DNA of 64,000 bases from Cyclobacteriaceae bacterium YHN15 (GTDB taxonomy: Bacteria; Bacteroidota; Bacteroidia; Cytophagales; Cyclobacteriaceae). The position numbers were made by a program, and so were the translations under genes. Position 1 is the stretch's first letter, and every line of letters starts with the position of its first letter. The DNA lies in the NCBI GenBank assembly GCA_003797895.1, contig RKQB01000008.1, positions 94,797-158,796 on the forward strand, read 5' to 3'. Positions 10,169-19,230 of the stretch are shown in pieces. The notes under the pieces are model-generated. The model saw only the letters and a program-made list of their open reading frames with translations, was not told the origin of the DNA and made no database searches.

Positions 10169-10254
10169 TAAATTATAATCCAAAGCAAAAATCAAGTACA
10201 ATCATCATACTTAATAATAAAATCAACTTTATTATATAACAAAAAGAAAAGATT

Positions 10255-12222
10255 ATGAAAATTAAAATCCTGTTTTTCGCCCTTTTTATAATTTTTAGGT
10301 TTTCTGCAATGGCACAATCCAGTTTAGTTCAATTAGAACCAGTGAGTTTTTCCCAGGTAACCATTACAGATACTTTCTGGAAACCTAAATTAGATATGAT
10401 TGCAAGTACGACTTTACAGGCATGTATACATCAAACCGAAGAGGTTACAGGTCGCATCCGTAACTTCAGAAATGTTGCAGGCAAAAAAAGCGTGCCACAT
10501 GAAGGAATATATTATGATGATAGTGATGTATACAAAGCCTTGGAAGCCATAGCCTATTCTTTAAAAAATAAACCTGACACTGCTCTTGAAAAGAAAGCAG
10601 ATGAATGGATTGAATTAATAGCAGCAGCACAGGAAACGGATGGTTATTTAAATACATATTATTCATTGACGGGACTTGAAAATAGATGGTCGGATATGAG
10701 CCAGCATGAAGCATATTGTGCAGGACATCTTATCGAAGCTGGCGTAGCTTATTTTCAAACAACAGGGAAAAGGAAATTATTGGATGTAAGTATTAGGAAG
10801 GCAGATCATATTAATCAAAATTTTAGGGAAAAAAACGTACCCTGGGTAACAGGTCATCAGGGAATTGAGCTGGCTCTTGTAAAGTTATATAAAGTAACGG
10901 ACAACAAAAATTACCTAGATCTTTCAGATTGGTTATTGGATCAACGTGGCCGGGGTCATGGAGTAGGGGCTATTTGGAATGGCTTTCATGGAGGACCTCC
11001 TTACGCTCAGGATGATATTCCTGTAAAAGAACAAAAGGAAATAACCGGCCATGCTGTAAGAGCCATGTATCTATATACCGGGGCAGCAGATGTCGCAGCT
11101 GCTAAAAAAGACGACGGCTATATGAATGCCATGAAAACTGTATGGGAGGATGTGGTTTTCCGAAATATGTATATTACAGGTGGAATTGGTTCTTCAGGTA
11201 GTAATGAAGGATTTTCTTTAGATTACGATCTTCCAAATGAAAGTGCATACAGTGAAACTTGTGCATCAGTGGGAATGGTATTCTGGAATCAGAGAATGAA
11301 TTCTTTGGAAGGCGACTCAAAATATATTGATGTTTTAGAAAGAAGCTTGTATAATGCTGCTCTTGACGGTTTAAGCCTTAACGGCTCTCATTTCTTCTAT
11401 GGAAATCCATTAGCCTCAAATGGACAACACGCAAGAAGGGAATGGTTTGGAACGGCCTGTTGTCCTTCCAATATTTCCCGACTGGTTGCTTCTGTGGGAG
11501 ATTATATTTATGCTAAATCAGAAAACTCAATTTGGGTAAATCTTTTCATTGGGAGTAATTCCATTTTTCATATCGGTAATGTGGAGGTCCCAATTGAAAT
11601 GACCACAAATTATCCTTTGGATGGAGTTGTCCACATTACAATGAATCCTACGCAGAAAATTAAATATTCATTAAACCTAAGGTTGCCTGGGTGGGCTAAA
11701 GAAGAGCCAGTCCCAGGAGACTTGTATAGATATAAAGATCAAAGCTCAGGAAAATTCAATGTTTTGGTAAATGGAAAATCAATAAACTATAATGAAAAAA
11801 ACGGATATATAATTATTGATAGAGAATGGAAAAAAGGGGATAAAATCCAATATACTTTACCTATGGAAGTAAAAAGGGTAGTTTCCAGAGATGAAGTATC
11901 AGCAAATAAAGATAGAATTGCCATTCAAAGAGGACCCTTGGTATATTGTGTTGAGGGAGTCGATAATGATGGGAGTGCTTGGAACATCTTAATGCCAAAT
12001 AACCCAAATTTTGAGGTAATTGATTTTAATGTTTTAGAGGAAAAAGTTAAGGCAATTAAAATAGATATGTCAGTTTTCAAGATTTCTGATGATGGGTCTA
12101 AAATTGTTACTGAACAGAAAAAAGTTATTGCTATACCGTATTATACTTGGGCAAATAGAGGGCAAAATGAGATGCAAGTTTGGCTTCCTACAAAAATTAA
12201 GGAACTTAAAATAAATTATTAA
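10255..12222 (+). CDS. GH127-type (DUF1680) beta-L-arabinofuranosidase-like glycosidase, second type
   Basis: 655 residues with a cleavable signal peptide (AMAQ near residue 21). It is closer to the classical HypBA1 type than its upstream neighbour: FWKPKLD near the N-terminus, E334/C336 (SETCAS) and C402/C403 (ACCPSN) match the zinc-ligand Glu, Cys and Cys-Cys pattern, and the C-terminal beta part has LRLPGWA and QRGPLVYC motifs. Expected reaction: release of terminal beta-L-arabinofuranose (or a related sugar) in the periplasm through a covalent thioglycoside. It lies 86 bp after the first DUF1680 gene and 10 bp before the MGH1-like gene. The two DUF1680 proteins are clearly different subfamilies rather than a recent duplication. 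Confidence 0.88.
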   Translation: MKIKILFFALFIIFRFSAMAQSSLVQLEPVSFSQVTITDTFWKPKLDMIASTTLQACIHQTEEVTGRIRNFRNVAGKKSVPHEGIYYDDSDVYKALEAIAYSLKNKPDTALEKKADEWIELIAAAQETDGYLNTYYSLTGLENRWSDMSQHEAYCAGHLIEAGVAYFQTTGKRKLLDVSIRKADHINQNFREKNVPWVTGHQGIELALVKLYKVTDNKNYLDLSDWLLDQRGRGHGVGAIWNGFHGGPPYAQDDIPVKEQKEITGHAVRAMYLYTGAADVAAAKKDDGYMNAMKTVWEDVVFRNMYITGGIGSSGSNEGFSLDYDLPNESAYSETCASVGMVFWNQRMNSLEGDSKYIDVLERSLYNAALDGLSLNGSHFFYGNPLASNGQHARREWFGTACCPSNISRLVASVGDYIYAKSENSIWVNLFIGSNSIFHIGNVEVPIEMTTNYPLDGVVHITMNPTQKIKYSLNLRLPGWAKEEPVPGDLYRYKDQSSGKFNVLVNGKSINYNEKNGYIIIDREWKKGDKIQYTLPMEVKRVVSRDEVSANKDRIAIQRGPLVYCVEGVDNDGSAWNILMPNNPNFEVIDFNVLEEKVKAIKIDMSVFKISDDGSKIVTEQKKVIAIPYYTWANRGQNEMQVWLPTKIKELKINY

Positions 12223-12232
12223 TAAAATTCAA

Positions 12233-13855
12233 ATGTATAATGTTAAATATTTGATAATATGTTGTTTTATTTCAATAGGATTTAGTTCATATTCCGGTCA
12301 AATAATTGCGAAGCCACAGATTTTAAAAGCCGCAACATTTAAACACCATATAAATAGTTTTAATCAAAATGATGAAGAGATATACAAGCAACATTTCACC
12401 AATAAAGAATCATGGAGATTTTTAAAAGAAAACATTCCTTTTTTTGAATGTCCAGATAAAGAACTGGAGAAGACATATTATTTTAGATGGTGGACTTACA
12501 GAAAGCACATCAAAAAAACTCCTGAAGGATTTATTGTAACAGAATTTTTACCTGATGTGCCTTGGGCTGGAAAATATAATAGTATCAACGCCCCAGCCGG
12601 TCATCAAATTTATGAAGGGCGCTGGTTACAAGACCAGACCTATTTAGAAGAATATATCAATTTCTGGTTCAAAGAAGGCAGCACGATTAGGGAATACAGT
12701 ACTTGGATCGCCGATGCCATATATCAATTTTGCCTTGTAAAGGGAGATTTTTCACTGGCCATTAAACTTCTGCCGAAGCTTAAAGAAAATTTCATCAGAT
12801 GGGAAAACAAAAATAAGCATACTTCAGGACTATTCTGGTCAAATGATGATCGTGATGGAATGGAAGTTTCTGTTAGTGGGAATGGCTTACGTCCTACCTT
12901 AAATTCATATATGTATGGGGATGCTCTTGCGATTTCAAAATTAGCAGCATTGGCGGGCGATTTAGGATTGGAAATAGAATTTAGAGAAAAGGCAAAAGAA
13001 TTAAGACATCTAATTCTGAGAAAACTTTGGGATCCAAAAGTTGATTTTTTTAAAGTAATTCCTCTTGAAAGTAAGGATGATAATATAAATTTCTGGTCTT
13101 TTGATGATTTACATAAACATAATGTAAGGGAGCAGATTGGTTTCATACCTTGGTATTTTAATATTCCAGGTTCTGAATATAGTATTGCATGGCAGCTACT
13201 CGTTTCTACTGATGGTTTTTATGCTCCTTATGGGCCTACCACTACCGAACGAACCCACCCAGAATTTCAAATAAGTTATGACGGGCATGAATGTCAATGG
13301 AATGGCCCTAGCTGGCCTTACGCTACATCTCAAACATTGACAGGTTTAGCCAATTTGCTTAACAATGAACCAAATCCTTATATCTCAAATAAGCATTACT
13401 TTGATCTGCTAAAAATTTACAGCAATAGCCATAGAAGAAAAAATAATACGGGTGAAATTCTTCCTTGGATAGATGAAAATCTAAATCCATTTACGGGAGA
13501 TTGGATATCAAGAACCCGTCTAAAATCATGGCATAATAATACCTGGTCATTATCTAAAGGGGGCATAGAGCGGGGCAAAGATTATAATCACTCCACTTTT
13601 TGTGATCTGATAATTTCTGGATTGATTGGCATTCGGCCTCAGGATGACCTAACTCTTATAATTAACCCTTTGTTACCTGAAAATAGCTGGGATTATTTCT
13701 GCCTGGATAATATTTTAGTTCATAATTCAATAATCACAGTACTTTATGACAAAAATGGTGATCGTTATAAACGGGGTACAGGACTTAAAGTTTTTGTTGA
13801 TGGTAAGGAAGTAGCTTCATCACCCATAATTGAAAGATTGACTGTAAAATTATAA
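12233..13855 (+). CDS. MGH1-like (alpha/alpha)6 glycoside hydrolase, exported
   Basis: 540 residues with an N-terminal signal peptide (about residues 1-22). The body is the trehalase/GH63/MGH1-like toroid: an aromatic-rich entry segment (YYFRWWTYRKH), GRWLQDQTYLEEY, a DDRDGMEVSVSG loop likely to carry a catalytic acid, and the family-typical WNGPSWPY motif. Relatives include mannosylglycerate hydrolase-type and alpha,alpha-toroid enzymes acting on plant side chains. Which bond is cut cannot be read from sequence. It starts 10 bp after the second DUF1680 gene, so it is probably part of the same glycan-trimming operon and acts in the periplasm with them. Confidence 0.75.
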   Translation: MYNVKYLIICCFISIGFSSYSGQIIAKPQILKAATFKHHINSFNQNDEEIYKQHFTNKESWRFLKENIPFFECPDKELEKTYYFRWWTYRKHIKKTPEGFIVTEFLPDVPWAGKYNSINAPAGHQIYEGRWLQDQTYLEEYINFWFKEGSTIREYSTWIADAIYQFCLVKGDFSLAIKLLPKLKENFIRWENKNKHTSGLFWSNDDRDGMEVSVSGNGLRPTLNSYMYGDALAISKLAALAGDLGLEIEFREKAKELRHLILRKLWDPKVDFFKVIPLESKDDNINFWSFDDLHKHNVREQIGFIPWYFNIPGSEYSIAWQLLVSTDGFYAPYGPTTTERTHPEFQISYDGHECQWNGPSWPYATSQTLTGLANLLNNEPNPYISNKHYFDLLKIYSNSHRRKNNTGEILPWIDENLNPFTGDWISRTRLKSWHNNTWSLSKGGIERGKDYNHSTFCDLIISGLIGIRPQDDLTLIINPLLPENSWDYFCLDNILVHNSIITVLYDKNGDRYKRGTGLKVFVDGKEVASSPIIERLTVKL

Positions 13856-13958
13856 AGATCAAAATAATTTTTTTTTGCTAACTCACATCCATCATGAATT
13901 TATTATTTTATTTTTATTACTTTTAAAAGGTAAATACACCTTGGTGAAGTAATAAAAA

Positions 13959-15005
13959 ATGAAGAAGTATAAAGAAACAACTATTTTGGATATTGCAAGA
14001 GAACTTAATGTATCCAAGTCTACCGTTTCTAGAGCCTTAAAAAATCATCATTCTATAGGAGCCGCCACAAAAAAAGCCGTGCTTGATTTGGCGAAAAAAT
14101 ACAACTATCATCCAAATAATATCGCGTATAGCCTGTCGAAAAAATCTACAAAGACCATTGGTGTTATAGTTCCACTTCTTTCTCATTATTATTTTTCAAC
14201 AGTTATTTCAGGAATTGAAGAATTGGCCTATAAAGAAGGATATAAGGTAATTATTTGCCAATCTGCAGAGTCTTATGAGCGGGAAGTGATTGTATCCCAA
14301 ACTTTACTTTCCAGCAAAGTCGATGGTTTAATAGTTTCAATTTCTAGAGAAACCAATAACTCTGATCATTTCAAAGTATATCAACAAAAAAATGTCCCGT
14401 TAGTTTTTTTTGATAGAGTATGCCCTGACTTGGATGTTAGTAGTGTTGTGATTGATGATTACCAAGGAGCATTTAATGCTGTAGAACATTTAATAATGGG
14501 AGGTAAACGAAAGATTGCACACTTTGCAGGTCCACCAATGCTAAAAATTTCATTGGAAAGGATTAAGGGCTATAAAGATGCATTGTTAAAACATGGAATA
14601 CCGTTCGACGAAAACTTACTCATTGATTGTGGTTCGGGCTTGGAACAGGAAAATGGAAGCATTGCAGCTCAAGCAATGCTTGATGCTGGAATTAGACCTG
14701 ATGCGATTTTTGCTGTCTGTGATCCTATAGCTATAGGAGTGATGACGACCCTTAAAAAAAATAAAATTAAGATACCTGATGAGATAGGGGTGGTAGGATT
14801 TTGCGATGAGCCTATTGCAACGGTTATAGAACCACCACTTTCTTCTTTGGTCCAACCTGCTTTTAAAATTGGAGAAATTTCTGTGGAGTTATTGTTGAAT
14901 CAGATTAATAGTCCAATTCCATTAGTAGAAAAAAAGGTACTTTCAGCTGAATTAAAAATTCGAGAATCCAGCCTTTCTTCTGTTTTAAATGATAATAGAA
15001 TTTAA
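13959..15005 (+). CDS. LacI-family transcriptional regulator
   Basis: 348 residues. The N-terminus has the LacI helix-turn-helix (residues 8-27, TTILDIARELNVSKSTVSRA), followed by the hinge helix around 53-61 with Leu59, the residue that intercalates at the central CG step of operators in this family. Residues 65-340 form the periplasmic-binding-protein-like effector domain (TIGVIVP, DGLIVS, GxxDxxA-like strands). It sits between the two operons that carry the CAACCGGTTG palindromes, so it is the obvious candidate for their regulator. The effector is probably a sugar or sugar derivative made by the pathway; this is inference. Its own upstream region has a -7-like TACTTTTA at 13918. Confidence 0.92.
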   Translation: MKKYKETTILDIARELNVSKSTVSRALKNHHSIGAATKKAVLDLAKKYNYHPNNIAYSLSKKSTKTIGVIVPLLSHYYFSTVISGIEELAYKEGYKVIICQSAESYEREVIVSQTLLSSKVDGLIVSISRETNNSDHFKVYQQKNVPLVFFDRVCPDLDVSSVVIDDYQGAFNAVEHLIMGGKRKIAHFAGPPMLKISLERIKGYKDALLKHGIPFDENLLIDCGSGLEQENGSIAAQAMLDAGIRPDAIFAVCDPIAIGVMTTLKKNKIKIPDEIGVVGFCDEPIATVIEPPLSSLVQPAFKIGEISVELLLNQINSPIPLVEKKVLSAELKIRESSLSSVLNDNRI

Positions 15006-15305
15006 TTTAATTAACTTTATTTTTGAGTTTAAAAAAGTGGCTTTTGTTTGTTAAAAAAGTATTCTCTACTCAACAAATAATTTAATAATATTTTTCTTGT
15101 TGAAAAATTATAAAACAATTGTCAATATTAAATTTATTCTTATTTTTACGCAACCGGTTGTGTTAAAGCGTTTTCTTTTCATTGAATAATTAAAAGAAGA
15201 ATCTCTACCCATTAATAAATTCGGTGTTTAATTTCATTTGGTTAATACTGAACCAGATTCAGATCATTTATTTATTAGTAATAAAAGTTTAAAAAATATT
15301 TATTT
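15006..15305 (+). other. 300-bp non-coding gap between the LacI gene and the second operon
   Basis: No gene. It holds a TTG / TATTTTTA promoter pair with an adjacent operator at 15119-15162 and a ~145-bp AT-rich leader. No clear terminator hairpin follows the regulator gene. Confidence 0.75.
15119..15162 (+). promoter_or_regulatory. promoter and LacI-type operator of the ThuA/cupredoxin operon
   Basis: TTG at 15119-15121 and TATTTTTA at 15141-15148 are 19 bp apart, fitting the Bacteroidota -33/-7 pattern (TTG, TAnnTTTG) with one mismatch. Directly downstream, 15149-15162 contains the perfect 10-bp palindrome CAACCGGTTG (15151-15160) with partly symmetric flanks. From the first base of the -7 box to the operator centre is 14.5 bp, exactly as at 7836/7850.5. 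The regulator gene lies immediately upstream. Confidence 0.75.
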
Positions 15306-18300
15306 ATGAAGCGAATTTTCTTTTTATTGATTTTGTCTGGAATAATATTCCATGGTTGCAACCAAAAATTATTGGTGACAAAAGTAAATAGTTTGGATCA
15401 AAATGAAAGTCAAAAGGGTAGAAGAGCGGAAGTCCTTTTCCTAGGCCATTCAAGTAAACACCATGATTCAGGAAGATATGCGCCATGGCTCGCCACAGCA
15501 TTATTCCCGAGCGGCATTAATATTACCTACACCGAAACTACTGAAGATCTCAATAAAGAATATTTGTCAAAATTCGATGCTTTAATAATTTATGCCAACC
15601 ACGATTATCTTTCTCCAGATCAGGAATTGGCAATGAAGGATTTTCTGGAAGGAGGAAAAGGCCTAATTCCTCTCCATTCCGCAACGGGCTGTTTTAAAAA
15701 CTCTGAATGGTATATCCAAACCATAGGTGGACAGTTTGATTCCCATGGTGTAGGCACCTTCAAAAGTAGAATTCTAATGGCAAGACATCCAGTTACCCAG
15801 GGATTGGAGGATTTTGAGACTTGGGATGAAACGTATATTCACAGAAAAATTAACCCGGACATTGAAATATTAATGGAAAGGATCGAAGGCGATATAAAAG
15901 AATCAGATTCTGAAAATAAAAATAAACGCTATCCTGTAGACTCCAGCGTCAAAGATGGTCACAGGGAGCCATATACTTGGGTAAGGGAGCAAGGTAAGGG
16001 CAGAGTTTTTTATACTGCCTATGGACATGATGAAAGGACTTGGCAAAATCCAGGTTTCCTGAAATTGTTGGAAAAAGGTATTTTTTGGGCTTTGGGTGAT
16101 TCAACTAGGGAGCAAGTTGTCAAATTAGACTTACCTAATGTCTCAATATATGAAGAACCGATTTCTGATTTTACAAAACGATATGAAGTACCTAAAATAC
16201 AGGAACCCTTAAGTCCTGAAGAATCACAGAAACTCATTCAAACCCCTGTCGATTTTGAGATTCAATTATTCGCCTCAGAACCAGATATTACCAACCCCAT
16301 CGCGATGGCATGGGATGAAAGAGGTAGGCTTTGGATAGTGGAGTCGGTGGATTATCCCAACACATTTAAGGAAACCGATGGCCAAGCTAATGATCGTATC
16401 AAAATCTGTGAGGATACCAATGGGGATGGAAAAGCGGATAAATTCACTGTTTTTGCTGATGGATTGAACATACCCACCAGCTTGGTTTTTTCTAATGGCG
16501 GTGTAATAGTGTCCATGGCCCCTGACTTTGTGTTTATGAAAGATACCAACGGAGATGACAAAGCGGATGTAAGGGAGGTGATTATGACAGGATGGGGTAA
16601 AAGTGACACTCATGCAGGGCCTTCCAATCTTCAGTACGGATTTGATAATAAGATATGGGGAGTGACAGGTTATTCTGGTTTCAAAGGGAACATTAATGGT
16701 AAACCTTGGAGCTTTCCACAAGGTATATACCATTTTAGACCAGATGGCCAGGAGTTTGATTTTTTGGCAAATTCAAGCAACAACACTTGGGGCCTTGGCT
16801 TTTCGGAGGACAATAATGTTTTTATTTCCACTGCTAATAACACCCACGCTGCATATTATTCTATCCCTTCTAAATATCTCCAAAGGGCATTTCCAACGCC
16901 AGGAGAAGGTCAGACTGCTCCACCTTTCAACATACAGTCTATACAGAAAATAGACGGTCATTATGATGCACATTCCATGACTCCCAATCTGAGACAAGTT
17001 GATGTGGTAGGAGGATTTACTTCTGCTGCAGGCTTCAAATTGTATACGGCTAGGGATTTTCCAGAGTATTACTGGAATAGAATTGCCTTTGTCAATGAAC
17101 CTACCATCCGGCTTACTCATAATGCAATCATTCAACCCTTGGGTGCAGGATTTACTGAAAAAGACGGATGGAATCTCTTGGCCAGTTCAGATGAGTGGTT
17201 CGCACCTGTACAGGCTGAAGTTGGACCCGATGGTGCAGTATGGATTGCTGACTGGTATAATTTTATTATCCAACATAATGTCTTTGTTGAAAGGCAGGCA
17301 CCTTCCAGAATGGTTTTGCCCTTTACTGATCAGCCACATGGACAAGGTAATGCTTTTCATAGTGAATTGAGGGATACAAACCATGGGAGAATTTATAGAG
17401 TGGTTTATAAAAATGCTAAACCACATTCTCCCAAAGCACTAAATAGAAATGATTATAATGGTTTGTTGTTGGCATTGAAAGATGATAATATGTTCTGGAG
17501 AATGACAGCCCAACGTCTTTTGGTTGAGTCGGGGAACCAGGAAGTATTGCAGGGACTCTATGAAATAATCAAAAATAGGGAAGTGGATGCCATAGGTTTG
17601 AATAGCCCCGCAGTTCATGCATTATGGACATTAAAGGGTTTAAATGTTTTGGAAGGCAACCATCCTGAAGCCTTTAAAATAGCAGTGGGTGCATTGACAC
17701 ATCCTGCATCCGGAGTAAGAAAAGCTGCTGCTGCCGTTCTACCCTCCACAGCAGAGAGTTTTAACGCATTGAATCAATCCGGCATTATTTGGGATAAGGA
17801 TCTCAATGTAAGAATGCATGCAATACTGGCTTTAACTTCCATGCCTACTTCGTCAATGGTAGGTGAATTGTTATTCCAGGCGAGTCTGGATTCTGAAAAT
17901 GAAAAAGATGACTGGTTGACCAAAGCTATTTTTGCAGCAACAACGCAACACGAGACTCACTTTTTAAGAGCTTTGGATAAAGGGGGAAGTTCTGGTTTAT
18001 CAAATAGATTAAAGATAGCCCTAGCAAGTGAAAGGTATGAGATGGGCAGAAGAAGTAATTTGCTGCATTCCCCGGATGTTGAAGGTAAAGAATTGATTCT
18101 ATCAGCAAATGTGTCAAGTAGAGGTGATGAAAAACCATATGGAGTGATAGTAGCTCATGGGCGCAATGATAATGGCTACTGCTTTTATCTTGAAGAAGGG
18201 AAACTACATTTTGTGGTTGTTCAAAACGGTATTAAATATCAAGTCAATACGACAGGAACATTGCCCACTAACTTTTCGACTTCAGCCCACTTGCAGAGGG

Positions 18301-18494
18301 ATGGGAAGATGAGTATTCAGATCAACGGAGAAGAGGCCGCTCACTTCCAAGCCCCGGGCTTATTTAAATCCAAGCTTTATCCAAGTGTACGTGCGGGCCG
18401 AGATCTGGGATCGGAGGATAATATTGGAGATTATAAAGGGGAATTTGCCTTTGAAGGTAATCTTCAACAAATTGTTTTGGAACTAAAAAAATAA
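15306..18494 (+). CDS. lipoprotein: ThuA domain + PVC-type beta-propeller dehydrogenase-like domain + HEAT-like repeats + lectin-like domain
   Basis: 1062 residues. The lipobox (FHGC) puts it outside the inner membrane. Domain order: ThuA-like glutamine-amidotransferase fold at ~36-265 (GLIPLHSATGCF, KGRVFYTAYGHDERTW); a PVC-type membrane-bound-dehydrogenase propeller at ~316-695 (DTNGDGKADKF, DTNGDDKADV, a THAGPSNLQYG loop); helical HEAT-like repeats ~700-860; and a concanavalin-like beta domain ~914-1062. Relatives usually end in a cytochrome c domain with CxxCH. This protein has only four Cys and no CxxCH, so it is haem-less. The next gene, 7 bp away, encodes an azurin-like cupredoxin that could take the electrons. 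Substrate unknown; oxidation of a sugar or sugar alcohol is a reasonable inference. Confidence 0.8.
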   Translation: MKRIFFLLILSGIIFHGCNQKLLVTKVNSLDQNESQKGRRAEVLFLGHSSKHHDSGRYAPWLATALFPSGINITYTETTEDLNKEYLSKFDALIIYANHDYLSPDQELAMKDFLEGGKGLIPLHSATGCFKNSEWYIQTIGGQFDSHGVGTFKSRILMARHPVTQGLEDFETWDETYIHRKINPDIEILMERIEGDIKESDSENKNKRYPVDSSVKDGHREPYTWVREQGKGRVFYTAYGHDERTWQNPGFLKLLEKGIFWALGDSTREQVVKLDLPNVSIYEEPISDFTKRYEVPKIQEPLSPEESQKLIQTPVDFEIQLFASEPDITNPIAMAWDERGRLWIVESVDYPNTFKETDGQANDRIKICEDTNGDGKADKFTVFADGLNIPTSLVFSNGGVIVSMAPDFVFMKDTNGDDKADVREVIMTGWGKSDTHAGPSNLQYGFDNKIWGVTGYSGFKGNINGKPWSFPQGIYHFRPDGQEFDFLANSSNNTWGLGFSEDNNVFISTANNTHAAYYSIPSKYLQRAFPTPGEGQTAPPFNIQSIQKIDGHYDAHSMTPNLRQVDVVGGFTSAAGFKLYTARDFPEYYWNRIAFVNEPTIRLTHNAIIQPLGAGFTEKDGWNLLASSDEWFAPVQAEVGPDGAVWIADWYNFIIQHNVFVERQAPSRMVLPFTDQPHGQGNAFHSELRDTNHGRIYRVVYKNAKPHSPKALNRNDYNGLLLALKDDNMFWRMTAQRLLVESGNQEVLQGLYEIIKNREVDAIGLNSPAVHALWTLKGLNVLEGNHPEAFKIAVGALTHPASGVRKAAAAVLPSTAESFNALNQSGIIWDKDLNVRMHAILALTSMPTSSMVGELLFQASLDSENEKDDWLTKAIFAATTQHETHFLRALDKGGSSGLSNRLKIALASERYEMGRRSNLLHSPDVEGKELILSANVSSRGDEKPYGVIVAHGRNDNGYCFYLEEGKLHFVVVQNGIKYQVNTTGTLPTNFSTSAHLQRDGKMSIQINGEEAAHFQAPGLFKSKLYPSVRAGRDLGSEDNIGDYKGEFAFEGNLQQIVLELKK

Positions 18495-18501
18495 ATATTT
18501 T

Positions 18502-19191
18502 ATGTCAAAAAAAAATAGGATTTTGATTACAGTGCTGCTTTTTACGCTTCCAGTATTAATGATGTCAGTAAATAATGAATACAGCGGTCGCAATGGTGGA
18601 ACTTATGTATCTCTGGTACCTTTCCAGCCAAAAATTCTCGGTGATTTTTGGAGAAATGAAAATCAAATGCCCCATAAGATAGATTTAACCATGGAGACAG
18701 GGGATGAAAATCCACATCTTTTTGATATTAGTACAGAAAGTAACAGTTTTTATATGCCTGAAAACGGATTGACTTATTCAAATGATGAAAAAGAAGCAAT
18801 ACAAGAAAAACCGATAATTGTAGTAATAGAAATTGTACCTGAATTGATGAAATTCGATAAAGATGTATTTACTGTAACATCTGGCAAAAAGGTAGTTCTA
18901 GAAATAGACAACCGCGATGGAATGCAACATAATCTTCTGATTGTAAAACCAGGTACCCTTCAAAAAGTTGGTGCTGCTGCAGATGCCATGCTTAGAGATC
19001 CCAAAGCATCAGAAAAACAATATGTACCCGAAATTCCAGAAGTATTATTTTCAACTAAAATGCTGGAACCCAATGAGATCTTTACTCTTAGCTTTACCGC
19101 ACCATCCCAACCTGGGGATTATCCCTTTGTCTGTACATTTCCAGGACATTGGAGGATGATGAATGGCATTATGAGGGTAGTTAAACCATAA
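18502..19191 (+). CDS. azurin/plastocyanin-like blue copper protein (cupredoxin), exported
   Basis: 229 residues with an N-terminal hydrophobic signal (about residues 6-22) and a ~70-residue linker region. The cupredoxin domain covers ~108-229. Type-1 copper ligands are visible as H143 (QHN) and C211-x4-H216-x3-M220, which is exactly the Cys-His-Met spacing of azurin. It should be a periplasmic one-electron carrier. It starts 7 bp after the ThuA/propeller gene, so it is almost certainly co-expressed and probably its electron acceptor, replacing the cytochrome domain that the propeller protein lacks. The alternative is a general periplasmic carrier unrelated to the propeller; the tight gene linkage argues against this. 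Confidence 0.87.
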   Translation: MSKKNRILITVLLFTLPVLMMSVNNEYSGRNGGTYVSLVPFQPKILGDFWRNENQMPHKIDLTMETGDENPHLFDISTESNSFYMPENGLTYSNDEKEAIQEKPIIVVIEIVPELMKFDKDVFTVTSGKKVVLEIDNRDGMQHNLLIVKPGTLQKVGAAADAMLRDPKASEKQYVPEIPEVLFSTKMLEPNEIFTLSFTAPSQPGDYPFVCTFPGHWRMMNGIMRVVKP

Positions 19192-19230
19192 AGAAATAAC
19201 GAAAGTACAGATTGACTAAAGCCAAATAGT

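Noticed and set aside
13937..13946. CACCTTGGTG upstream of the lacI gene as an autoregulatory operator
   Set aside because: The arms are short, the centre is TT not CG, and it shares little with the two CAACCGGTTG sites; the offset from the -7-like box also differs.
15306..18494. C-terminal cytochrome c domain in the propeller protein
   Set aside because: Searched the reading frame for CxxCH: none; only four Cys in total.
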